Positions 55,192 through 64,000 of a stretch of DNA of 64,000 bases are shown piece by piece. The DNA is from Flabesymbios commensalis (taxonomy: Eukaryota; Annelida; Polychaeta; Terebellida; Flabelligeridae). Location of the stretch: NCBI GenBank assembly GCA_964017125.1, contig OZ024902.1:107269027-107333026 (forward strand), written 5' to 3'. How positions within the stretch are numbered: the stretch's first letter is position 1; each line of letters opens with the position of its first letter. The position numbers were made by a program, and so were the translations under genes. The notes under the pieces were generated by a model. It was not told where the DNA came from and made no database searches. It saw only the letters and a list, made by a program, of their open reading frames with translations.

Positions 55192-55796
55192 TTATTTACA
55201 TGACATGTGATCCTCATATTAATCTATGGATTAATGTATACTCGACTGTCTCCACCGTTTCGCCGGCCACAAGCAAGTGTGACATTATAATTGAACCAGC
55301 TTGTGATATTCAAATAACACACATAGTTAATTAAGCCATCACTGAATTCTCTCCAGAGGCTCTTTTACAGCTCCATGACCGGATAAAGAAGAGTTTGTAA
55401 TCTGCTAAATATACGACCATATATATATAATCCAGAATATGAATTAGTAAGTAAATCTCACGACATCAATAATTTTAATTGACACCATTCACGCACATTC
55501 AATATGGCAAGATTTGTTTTGTGAGTAATAATGATAATATAGAGATTACATAAGGCAGCGCCTAAAAGGTGAAAACGCAATGCAAATAGAAGCAGTCGTA
55601 TATCATCGAGTTGGTAACACCTACGTCCTAATTTACTTGTCTCCCCTGCTGGTAATTAATTGATTTTAAATTACACCACTGTCTTCTTATACATTGCTAC
55701 ATTTTTTAGCACAGTTGTCAACAAGCTCTTTGCGTATTGCTGCACAATCATAACATTGGTATCAGTGACGTCTAAAATAATTGTTGCCTGCGTATG
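55192..55796. other. No gene seen
   Basis: Nothing recognised. Confidence 0.45.
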
Positions 55797-56040
55797 GAGT
55801 GAGTGAGTGAGTGAGTGAGTGATTGGGTGGGTGAGTGATTGAGTAAGTGACTGATTGAGTGAGTGGGTGAGTGAGTGAGTGAGAGTGAGTGAGTGAGTGA
55901 GTGAGTGAGTGAGTGAGTGAGTGAGTGAGTGAGTGAGTGAGTGAGTGAGTGAGTGAGTGAGTGAGTGAGTGAGTGAGTGAGTGAGTGAGTGAGTGAGTGA
56001 GTGAGTGAGTGAGTGAGTGAGTGAGTGAGTGAGTGAGTGA
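55797..56040 (+). repeat. (GAGT)n microsatellite
   Basis: About 60 GAGT/GTGA units, degenerate in the first 80 bp and then nearly pure. Confidence 0.97.
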
Positions 56041-56160
56041 AAAGCGTAGAAGCCTAATATTCAATCATGCTAAAACCACACGTTCACGTTTGTAATTGGA
56101 AATAACGGCAGCTATTCCAGTTTTAAATAAAATTAAAATCTCCTTCATTCTCTTTTAAAA

Positions 56161-57358
56161 ATGCAATGCAGTGTAGCGCAGTGCACTGCAGTGCAGCGCA
56201 GTGCAGTATGCAGTGTGCAGTACAGTGTGTTGTGTGGTGCAATGTAGTACAATGTAGTGCAGTGTATTATGTACTGTACAGCACAGCGTGTTGTGTAGTG
56301 CAGTTTAATGAAATGCAGTGCAGTGCAGTGCAATACAATGGAGTGTACAGAGCAGTGTATTATGCAGTACAGTGGTGCATTATTGCAACGCAATGTAGTA
56401 TGTTGCAGTGCTACAGTGCAATACAGAGCAGTACAGTGCAGTGCATTGCAGTGCAAAGCAGTGTACAGTGAACAGTAGTCCTTTATTGTAACACAGTGAA
56501 GTATGGTGCAATACAGAGCAATGCAGTACAGGGCAGTGTTGTGTTGTGATATGTTGTGCAGTGCAGTGCAGTGCAGTGCAGTGCAGCGCAGTGCAGTGCA
56601 GTGCAGCGCAGTGCAGTGCAGTGCAGTGCAGTGCAGTGCAGTGCAGTGCAGTGCAGTGCAGTGCAGTGCAGTGCAGTGCAGTGCAGTGCAGTGCAGTGCA
56701 GTGCAGTGCAGTGCAGTGCAGTGCAGTGCAGTGCAGTGCAGTGCAGTGCTGTGCTGTGTTGTGTTGTGTTGTGTTGTGTTGAGTTGAGTTGTGTTGTGTT
56801 GTGTTGTGCTGTGATGTGCTGTGATGTGCTGTGTTGTGTTGTGCAGTGTTGTATTGTGCTGTGCTGTGCTGTGCTGTGCTGTGCTGTGCTGTGCTGTGCT
56901 GTGCTGTGCTGTGCTGTGCCGTGCTGTGCCGTACTGTGCTGTGCTGTGCTGTGCTGTGCTGTGCTGTGCTGTGCTGCGCTGTGCTGTGCTGTGCTGTGCT
57001 GTGCTGTGCTGTGCTGTGCTGTGCTGTGCTGTGCTGTGCTGTGCTGTGCTGTGCTGTGCTGTGCTGTGCTGTGCTGTGCTGTGCTGTGCTGTGCTGTGCT
57101 GTGCTGTGCTGTGCGCTGTGGTATGTTGTGCAGTGTGGTGCTGTGCTGTGCTGTGCTGTGCTGTGCTGTGCTGTGCTGTGCTGTGCTGTGCTGTGCTGTG
57201 CTGTGCTGTGCTGTGCTGTGCTGTGCTGTGCTGTGCTGTGCTGTGCTGTGCTGTGCTGTGCTGTGCTGTGCTGTGCTGTGCTGTGCTGTGTTTAGTTGTG
57301 TTGTGTAATGCTGTGTTGTGTTGGGTTGTGTTATGTTGTGCTGTGTTGTGTTGTGTTA
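56161..57358 (+). repeat. Pentanucleotide satellite (GTGCA, GTGCT, GTGTT)
   Basis: It begins with degenerate AGTGCAATG-type sequence. A homogeneous GTGCA block (about 56560-56750), a short GTGTT block and a long GTGCT block (about 56860-57290) follow, separated by sharp switches. The frames CAVLCCAVLCC are artefacts. Confidence 0.97.
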
Positions 57359-57559
57359 AAATAAAATGACGTTAAAATAAAATATAAAGCTGTGAGTGAA
57401 CATACAATCTAGCTTGAAGAGAGCCTGTAGGAAAATATACATGGTATATTGAAATAGAGAGTGGCCGAGGGTATCTAACTTTACATAATGTGATAAGGCC
57501 GAAGGAGAGTCTGCAGTTTATTCAAATGTAAACCAGAGTCACCAGCTGTACATGATCAG

Positions 57560-57780
57560 CCTTAACTCTTACAACGCTGAAATATGTTTGTATAAAACAT
57601 GGGGACCAAAGGCGTTTTTTTTCAATTTGAAATCATCATGAGTGTCTTAGTCACCTCGTTCCGCTTCATTTGAATACCTATGTTGTGGGTCTACAGCCCT
57701 TATAAATTATATTTTAATTCTTTCATTGCGGGGACAGTCTTTAGGCGTCAGAATATGACGTATTCAGACCCCCTCTCCGG
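57560..57780. mobile_element. CCCTTTCAGNGCGGGGA MITE family, inverted copy
   Basis: The left end AACTCTTACAACGCTGA, the middle TTTGAATACCTATGTTGTGG and the right TTTCATTGCGGGGACAGTC are the reverse complement of 62424-62668 in block order. Confidence 0.75.
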
Positions 57781-58145
57781 TGACTGGCCTGACTCTTGTG
57801 GCCGAAATGTTCTAATATCTACCGTCCACAAATTCAAATCGTGTTTACTGGGTTGGGCAATATATGAATCCAGCATTCCGGAACATGCCTTTGTAGTGGT
57901 GACATGACCCAGTATTACCCCTTAGAGCACTGATGTCGACTTCAGTAGACATTCTGTGTTTTTATTAGCACCTGCATAACCCCTGATAACGAACTATTCA
58001 CAGTAAAATATGCCTTCAAGATTGAAACACTGATATATATTGGGACTAAATTTCACAAATAACATACATACTGAAAATTTTAATTGAATAGCTCAGAAAT
58101 CTAAGGGTTAATCAAACACTCGACTCGTGTTTCCTGGGAAATTCA
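57781..58145. other. No gene seen
   Basis: Nothing recognised. Confidence 0.45.
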
Positions 58146-58316
58146 TTAACCCTTTAACCGCTAGTCCCGATTATATTCGGTTTTGTTTTTGCATTTTATT
58201 AGCACATTATACATATCAGCTTTTAAACGTGACACCAATCAGATTGCGTCTGCAGAGAGACACAACTTCAAGTGAGCAAAAATTCCATTTGAATAATTTG
58301 GCAGTTAAAGGGTTAT
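58146..58316. mobile_element. piggyBac-like MITE, family B, copy 2
   Basis: TTAA then CCCTTTAACCGCTAGTCCCG, ending TTTGGCAGTTAAAGGG followed by TTAT. An (AAT)n run follows at 58317-58341. Confidence 0.8.
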
Positions 58317-58424
58317 TAATAATAATAATAATAATAATAATACAAGTAATATTTGTTTTAATCTTTTATTCACCGGTTTTGTTTTATTGTTGCTTGACGT
58401 CTGCACCAGTGATGCGGGTATAGT

Positions 58425-58480
58425 ACAAACAGCAGTGACTCCTTACTTTTCGAGTAAGCAGTTAGGATACTGCTGTTTGT
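58425..58480. repeat. AGCAGTTACTGC hairpin, copy 3
   Basis: ACAAACAGCAGTGACTCCTT at the left, mirrored with small changes by GTTAGGATACTGCTGTTTGT. Confidence 0.85.
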
Positions 58481-59537
58481 CAGGAGAGGGATGCAAGAGG
58501 GGATCCCTAGGTGTTGCCGATGGCTCCGGAACTAGATATTTAACTTCCTGATGTGTCCGAGGCATCCATGCATGATTCTTATATCCATCACAACGCAAAG
58601 GCACTGCTGCCCCCAGGGTCAATTGTAGGGGAGACAGAGGCAAAATCGCATAAGTTGATAAAAATCATATTAAAATGTTATATTAAGGTGGCTGTCTGCC
58701 ACCTTATAATCCCATGTCACATATGACACGTGTGTGAGTGGGAAACATAATAACTGGTGGCTAGGGGTTGATATTCATGCATGTTTGTAGACTATACTAG
58801 TATATTAAAATACAATTAAACGTTTTTTTGGATGGCAGTATTTTATTTTTAACACCGAATTATTTAATACAGATATACCAATGCCAATATGGGCAGATTA
58901 TATACACCATAATTATATATGTCATAGTTACTGGTGTTTTGCCACAATAATCAGGCCTATACTCATGATATTAAAAAAAATCACGGAATTCCTCAGTTTC
59001 AAAAGACCTTAAAGATACATGGGAAGTTATTGTGGGACAGGGTAGTTTGGTGGGATAGTATGTGTGCGTGGTACGCAGGTCGGTCTCCGTGTAACCAGCT
59101 GGTCACGGGCGTGACGATGACATGTCATGGCTACGCACGTGGAGACAGCCTGTGCCAGGGGCGCTGACAACTATTTCTGGGAACGTGATTCCAACATTAA
59201 GGACCACGTGATTTCCGCATACGCCTGTCATCTCGCTAGGTGGCAGTCAATGGCTTAATTAAGTTAAATAAAATGAAGTTATTATACGATATGAGATATT
59301 TCAGTGTAACGAATCTTGTCAAAGATATCGTTACTTAGGCCTACTATGTTTCTAATATAATTTACTGTGATATTCACCACCATCACACCGAATGTATGTC
59401 AGCCAAGTTCAATGAAATAGAACATGAACAATGCAAGTTTCGTGTTGACACAAATAGACAATTTCAGAACAGAATACTTGTCTGATCTTATGTTCGACCG
59501 AAAGTGACACATAATATTAGCAAATTATGTAGCAATT
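58481..59537. other. No supported gene
   Basis: A GC-richer patch at about 59030-59230 has no repeat match here. A 77-codon frame (58934-59167) has no recognisable motif. Confidence 0.4.
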
Positions 59538-59647
59538 CCAGGAAAACACGAGACGTTGACCCAATTTTAGATTACCGCTGGGCTGACGTCGCAGACGGTG
59601 GGCCATTATTAAGTGGGCATTGTGTCAGCATCTCGTGTTTTACCTGC
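59538..59647. mobile_element. CCCAGCAAAC-family MITE, diverged
   Basis: CCAGGAAAACACGAGACGTT at the left and CATCTCGTGTTTTACCTG at the right, with GACGTCGCAGACGGTGGGCC in the centre. Confidence 0.75.
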
Positions 59648-60240
59648 GAATTGGTCTGGGGTTTTGTTTTTGATAGTTTGTATTTTTGTCCATTTATATT
59701 GATCATTGCAATAATTACTCAGGAGTGCTGCTAATTTTTTTTGTCAAACTGAAATAAATGTCGTTCTGTCCAGTAAAAGTAGTTTTATGTTAAATACTAC
59801 TATAGACTCACATAGATGTACATAACATCCTTCTATGACAGGCTACAATACACGTATTGGTGAAAGTAATCTGACATTTGTAAAAAATACCCCGAACGAC
59901 ATAAATAGAAACGTTTTGTCACTCAGCTAGCGATAATATAGTGATTCAGCGGTGGTATATGGAAGATATTTTGTGTTCTGTAATATATACTAAACCTTAT
60001 ATTGACCTATTTTATTGTTTCAATTGCAAAATAAAATATGCTCGTACAAACGATACTAGACTTTCAACTGTAACATAAAAATATAGAAGGTCAACCGAAC
60101 CAATAACATAGAATGATGCTTTCACTCTGACTCGTATGATGATAATGTATTTGTTTGTACTTGACAGTCCGTCGACTAGCGTTTATACCATTTGGTCGAT
60201 TCGGATGAATTTTATAATTATGTCTTTTTAGCCCGCTTTT
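59648..60240. other. No gene seen
   Basis: AT-rich, nothing recognised. Confidence 0.45.
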
Positions 60241-60318
60241 TTTAATTTTAATTAAAAAAGGTAGGCTATTGCAATTAAAGTTCGGCGTCGTCGGCGTCGG
60301 CGTTGACGCTAACATTTC

Positions 60319-60579
60319 TTTGTGGGCACGATAACTTGACACGTTTTTAATTAATCCTCCTCAAATCTGTTATGTATGTTCCTAATAACTAGTTCTCGGG
60401 CAAGTTCAATAATAGCTGAAACAAAATCAAAATGGTCGATTTATTGCAATTTTTCGCGTTTTACGTCACTTAATTTACCTTGTGGGCGCGATAACTTCAA
60501 AAGTGTTCCATGTATCCTGCTCAAATTTGTACTGCATGTTGCTAATAACCAGTTCTCGGTCAAGTTCAATAATGGCGGC
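60319..60579 (+). repeat. Two tandem ~160-bp units
   Basis: TGTGGGCNCGATAACTT, TCCTNCTCAAAT, AATAACNAGTTCTCGGNCAA and GTTCAATAATNGC occur at 60321-60415 and again at 60481-60575, 160 bp apart. An (approximate) GGCGTC run precedes the array at 60280-60310. Confidence 0.85.
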
Positions 60580-60958
60580 GGCTATTGTCGAGTGTGCTTT
60601 TTTGTAAGATGGTATGATTCTTGGTAATCGTCTACGGCCATACAATACGGTATTTAGTTTTCTGGCAGAGCTGTCAGGTGGATCTAACACGTGAAGGACA
60701 AGTCATCTTGAGAAAGTGATGGAGGAATCAAAGTGTGAGCGCCGCCTGTCGGATCAGCTAGCATTCTAATTAGTGTGTGATTCGCTGCGTGGCGCTGTGT
60801 CGGCACGTGTGACGCTGTGGATGGTTTCCCGCGCTGTACTGCTAATTGGGGAGGAGGTGCAGAGCCCGCTGGTTGATGAGCGAGAACTCCCCTGTTAGGA
60901 CGAGCCTCCTTTATGTCTTAGTGAGCATCGTGGCAGGGATATCCCCACATATGGTCAC
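60580..60958. other. GC-richer non-repetitive block
   Basis: Several GCGCC/CGCTG-rich stretches between 60700 and 60900 without repeat match or convincing open frame. It could be a regulatory region or an unrecognised non-coding exon. Confidence 0.3.
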
Positions 60959-61011
60959 GACACCGGACCAACGTTAAACCAGCATTGATTCAACGTCTTG
61001 TGTCTGCTGGG
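60959..61011. repeat. MITE half, CCCAGCAAAC family
   Basis: ACCAACGTTAAACCAGCATTG, then CAACGTCTTGTGTCTGCTGGG; only the right half is recognisable. Confidence 0.6.
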
Positions 61012-61995
61012 TAGGCACCCCCGCACTATATCCTCTCCAACCTTATATAGGTACATCACATAAATTTTAAAATTGTCCAATAAAATTATGCTGACCCTTT
61101 CTTCGTAACTGCAGACATGCTAAAAGAAATATCTGACCACATTCCACTTTTTTCACCGAGCAAGAAAAATGCTGTGTTAGATCAAAGCTAAATTATAAAA
61201 ACGTCCAAATGTTGTGACCTCAATATTGCAAATTGCGGAAGGGATACAGACTCCCCCAAATCACTCAGACACTTGAACTTTTTGAAGCAGCTGGAGAAAA
61301 CTACGGAGATGAATGATATTGAGAGTTTTAGATTTTAGATACATCAGGGCACCCAACGAGTGCTCCGCAATGCAACAACAGTAGCAAATATAGACTACCA
61401 CATATGGACATAACAATTATAAATTTGGGTACTCTTTAACTTGACCGAGGGGGTCATGGAAGAAGAAAATGTTGATGGATTTTCATCACAATGGCTAAGA
61501 AACTGGGCAACTAGTGCAGCCTTCCCCTGGTATCTCATACCGGTTCCACTTAACTCTTCAAACATTTATTGCAATATTTATCAAAATTAAGGCGAGAGCT
61601 AGCACCATTTTTCGTAATTGCAAGAAATCTAATAATGGGAACCCCCAGACAAGGTGAAAAAGTGCCATTCAAAACAATTCACGCTTTTAATTATACAATG
61701 CTGGCCAAATAGTGAGCAAAAAGAACAAACAAACAGAGAAAATTATACCTTTCATTGCAGTGTCTCACAAATTCACATAAATCTTGAAGAAAAACACACG
61801 AAGAAAACATAAAAATGGCTTTTTGTGATGTACCAACCTTATATTGTCACATCCACGCGTCAGTATGACCTACAAAAAATAGCCTTCTAATCTAAATGTA
61901 AACAGAAATCTGTGTTATATTTTTCAGGTTGAGAATCTTAGGATATTAATCTGGATATATCGTGCCTATGTTTTCCATAGTACCGGGAGTATTTG
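61012..61995. other. No gene seen
   Basis: AT-rich, nothing recognised. Confidence 0.45.
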
Positions 61996-62059
61996 AATTT
62001 TCAGCCACTTGAAGTTGTGACTCGCTACCGCGACCCACAACTTCAAGTGGCCGAAAATT
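61996..62059. repeat. CACTTGAAGTTGTG hairpin, best copy
   Basis: AATTTTCAGCCACTTGAAGT and TGTG are mirrored by CACAACTTCAAGTGGCCG and AAAATT around TCGCTACCGCGA. Arms of about 26 bp, nearly perfect. Confidence 0.92.
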
Positions 62060-62314
62060 ACTGTTTATTATGACATACGAGCCTGTGACGTCAGCGCAGT
62101 GCTCGACATGCAGGTCACATGACCTTCACTGTGGGGTGCCCTATGGCGTATAGTTGACAAAATCAGAAGAGAAAATGCATAAAATAATACAATAATACAG
62201 CCCTGAACAAATCCACACTTGTGTGTAAAAATAATAATGGTAATTCCGAAAAATAAACAACATTGAGGAATTACAAAGGGGAGTATCAATGAAACAAACA
62301 GTGAACAGAGATAT

Positions 62315-62365
62315 CCCAAGAAACACGCGACGCAGACATTGGTTTAATGTTACGCGTTTGCTGGG
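62315..62365. mobile_element. Minimal CCCAGCAAAC-family MITE
   Basis: CCCAAGAAACACGCGACG is followed by GTTACGCGTTTGCTGGG after only about 15 bases. Flanked by ATAT/ATA. Confidence 0.75.
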
Positions 62366-62423
62366 ATAGATTTCCCGAATACAGTGAGCTAATATCTATG
62401 AACAACGTCTATGTATTACTCCG

Positions 62424-62668
62424 TAACCCTTTCAGCGCGGGGACCGTCTTTATACGTCATAATCTGACGTCTGTAGACGTCAGATTATGACGTATAAAGA
62501 CGGTCCCCGCGCCGAATGAATTACACTATTTATAATGCCGTAGACCCATAACATAGGTATTCAAATGAACCAGAAAGAGCTAACTAAGACATTTATGGTG
62601 ATTTCATAATAAAAATAACCCTTTGGTCTCCATGGTTTATACAAAATATGTCAGCGCTGTAAGGGTTA
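62424..62668. mobile_element. CCCTTTCAGCGCGGGGACC MITE, best copy
   Basis: The left half is a 78-bp nearly perfect palindrome (62435-62512; 37-bp arms, 4-base loop). The right half carries TAGACCCATAACATAGGTAT and GGTCTCCATGGTTTATACAA and ends CAGCGCTGTAAGGGTTAA. CCCTT-type ends with TTAA at the right suggest piggyBac-like mobilisation. Confidence 0.85.
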
Positions 62669-63157
62669 AAATACAGGTAAAGAGGCATCCACGAAACACA
62701 GATGGAGATTGTAAATCCGGGAAATAAAGGCTTAGACATAGTCATGAAAACCAGGCAGGGAAAGATTTATGCATCACACATTAAATAGTACCGAATATAT
62801 ACATCAGGCATTCCAGACAAAAGGAGAAAATACTCGGCGAGGATCGGCGAGAACCAATCTGAAGCGCCTATCTGTAGTGATCATGGCCTGGGGCTATCTG
62901 CCTGGCGCCGATCCGATGCTCGTCGCCAGGCATTATTTGAAAACTGTCACCATGGCTGCTGCAATAACATGTTCTCTGATCAGACACTATGATCAGAGAT
63001 ATTGAGAAAAACAAACCGGGATCATGTTGTCTGCCGCGCAGGAATTCTTTGTCTGCCACATGATCCGTCAGAGATTCCCGCCAATTTATCTCAGGAGATG
63101 CCGTCAATCAGATCCGTGTGTGTGAAATACATGACACCTCTTATTGATTTATACGTT
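62669..63157. other. GC-richer non-repetitive block
   Basis: 62820-63110 is richer in GC than its surroundings and is open in several frames, but no motif is recognised. Possible regulatory region. Confidence 0.3.
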
Positions 63158-63264
63158 CCCAGAAAACACAAAACATTTGTATAAACTTTGTACAATGTTG
63201 GACCAACGTCGAAGACGTTGGGCCGACGTTGTAAAAATGTTATACAAATGTTTTGTGTTTGCTG
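63158..63264. mobile_element. CCCAGCAAAC-type MITE
   Basis: Nearly the same sequence as 753-861: ACAAAACATTTGTATAAAC, CGTCGAAGACGTTGGGCCG, then TTATACAAATGTTTTGTG. Confidence 0.9.
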
Positions 63265-64000
63265 TGTTTCCATCCTTATTATTGTATTTAAATCTTACAG
63301 CTATTATGTATTATTATATACATGTTTTGCAATGCCATATCCTTGTACCGCTTTTAATTGGTAGCATTATTATATGGATCAATGGTTTTTCTATCAAATT
63401 CAATTTTATATATATATATATATTGACTATGTAATCCTACATAAATGTCGTTGCTTGGCGAATCGTCACAACATCAGTATAATGTCTTATCATCAAGTAT
63501 TTTAGTTTCTGATTTGTTTTTTAGACAATGGTTTCGTTCTTTAATCAGGTAATATATACGTTTGTTATTTCATCATTCATACGGGTTTTTTAAAGAAAGA
63601 ATATGTTCTGCTAGACAATATATACGAACAATATTCCTTACCAAGGATGTGTCTTGGTTTCATGCGAGGATTGTTTCACTGATAACAGACAATATGGCAT
63701 ATCATCATGTTATCAAATCCCTCTACTGTGTAAACAATGTTCACTACCCCTCTCTGAGCATTCCTAGTGCAAACCCAAGTAGAATGGCTCTCATTTCTGC
63801 CTAAGATTTTATATTCAAAGAGGAATATAACTCTAAATCTAAATTACTTGACTCAGCTGAACTAAGACGCAGTTATCAAATAGGTTTTTGTATCGCGAAT
63901 CATCTTAAAAGGTAATTGAAGCTGGACCCTGTTTTGCTGCATACAAACATGAGCCATCTCAGTGTAGTCCTAATCCTTAACTAGGTACAGGACGTTGCTG
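63265..64000. other. No supported gene
   Basis: A TA run at 63404-63421 and an 80-codon frame at 63562-63804 without known motif. Confidence 0.4.

Noticed and set aside
55762-56064. LTHS repeat frame
   Set aside because: Translation of (GAGT)n on the minus strand.
56503-57369. Cys/Val/Leu repeat frames up to 250 codons
   Set aside because: Same cause: GTGCA/GTGCT satellite.

Overview
The window looks like a repeat-dominated, AT-rich stretch of an animal nuclear genome. The evidence is GT-AG introns, one ciliary gene split over about 13.6 kb, a seven-transmembrane receptor on a single exon, tRNA-derived SINEs, LINEs, a Ty3/Gypsy-type and a DIRS-type retroelement, and dozens of small inverted-repeat elements. 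No ribosome binding sites, operons or bacterial genes are visible. Receptor style, DIRS element, fold-back element and the abundance of the octamer TAGGCCTA suggest a marine deuterostome invertebrate, with an echinoderm as my best guess. That placement is inference.

Only two host genes can be supported well. On the + strand, five exons between 17876 and 31478 encode a 221-residue protein that I recognise as CFAP95 (C9orf135 family), a ciliary axoneme protein. All exon junctions keep frame and have GT/AG borders. On the - strand, 34460-35542 is an intact 360-residue rhodopsin-family GPCR. It lies about 3 kb beyond CFAP95 in tail-to-tail orientation and carries Asp-Leu-Tyr where DRY is usual. 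A cysteine-rich open segment at 36078-36329 is a weak exon candidate.

Layout: 1-1.6 kb, dispersed repeats and a SINE with a MITE inside it; 2.0-3.7 kb, DIRS-type fossil; 5.6-7.3 kb, a dispersed repeat followed by a fold-back element built of about 65-bp tandem units in two opposing arms; 7.4-7.8 kb, bipartite SINE with a CATT tail; 8.5-14.9 kb, Gypsy fossil (- strand) split by a LINE (about 9.1-12.95 kb) and carrying a 226-bp MITE with 9-bp target duplications; 15.3-15.9 kb, dispersed repeat; 17.9-31.5 kb, CFAP95, whose introns hold a LINE fragment, nested repeats, a decayed satellite and an 878-bp inverted-repeat element; 34.5-35.5 kb, GPCR; 37.2-38.5 kb, 1.26-kb TIR element with a GTG-rich tract; 42-47 kb, two decayed satellites around an A-rich block and a CR1-like LINE; 52.1-53.1 and 56.2-57.4 kb, pentanucleotide satellites of one family in opposite orientation; 53-63 kb, many short hairpins and TTAA-flanked MITEs.

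There is no operon-like cooperation between genes. The main story is layered transposition: elements inside elements, and several families of 50-80-bp nearly perfect hairpins. I found no clear new protein system. The most unusual items are the fold-back element, the hairpin families, the roughly 194-bp spacing of GTTACGTGATCAC, the TAGGCCTA excess and the DRY-less receptor.
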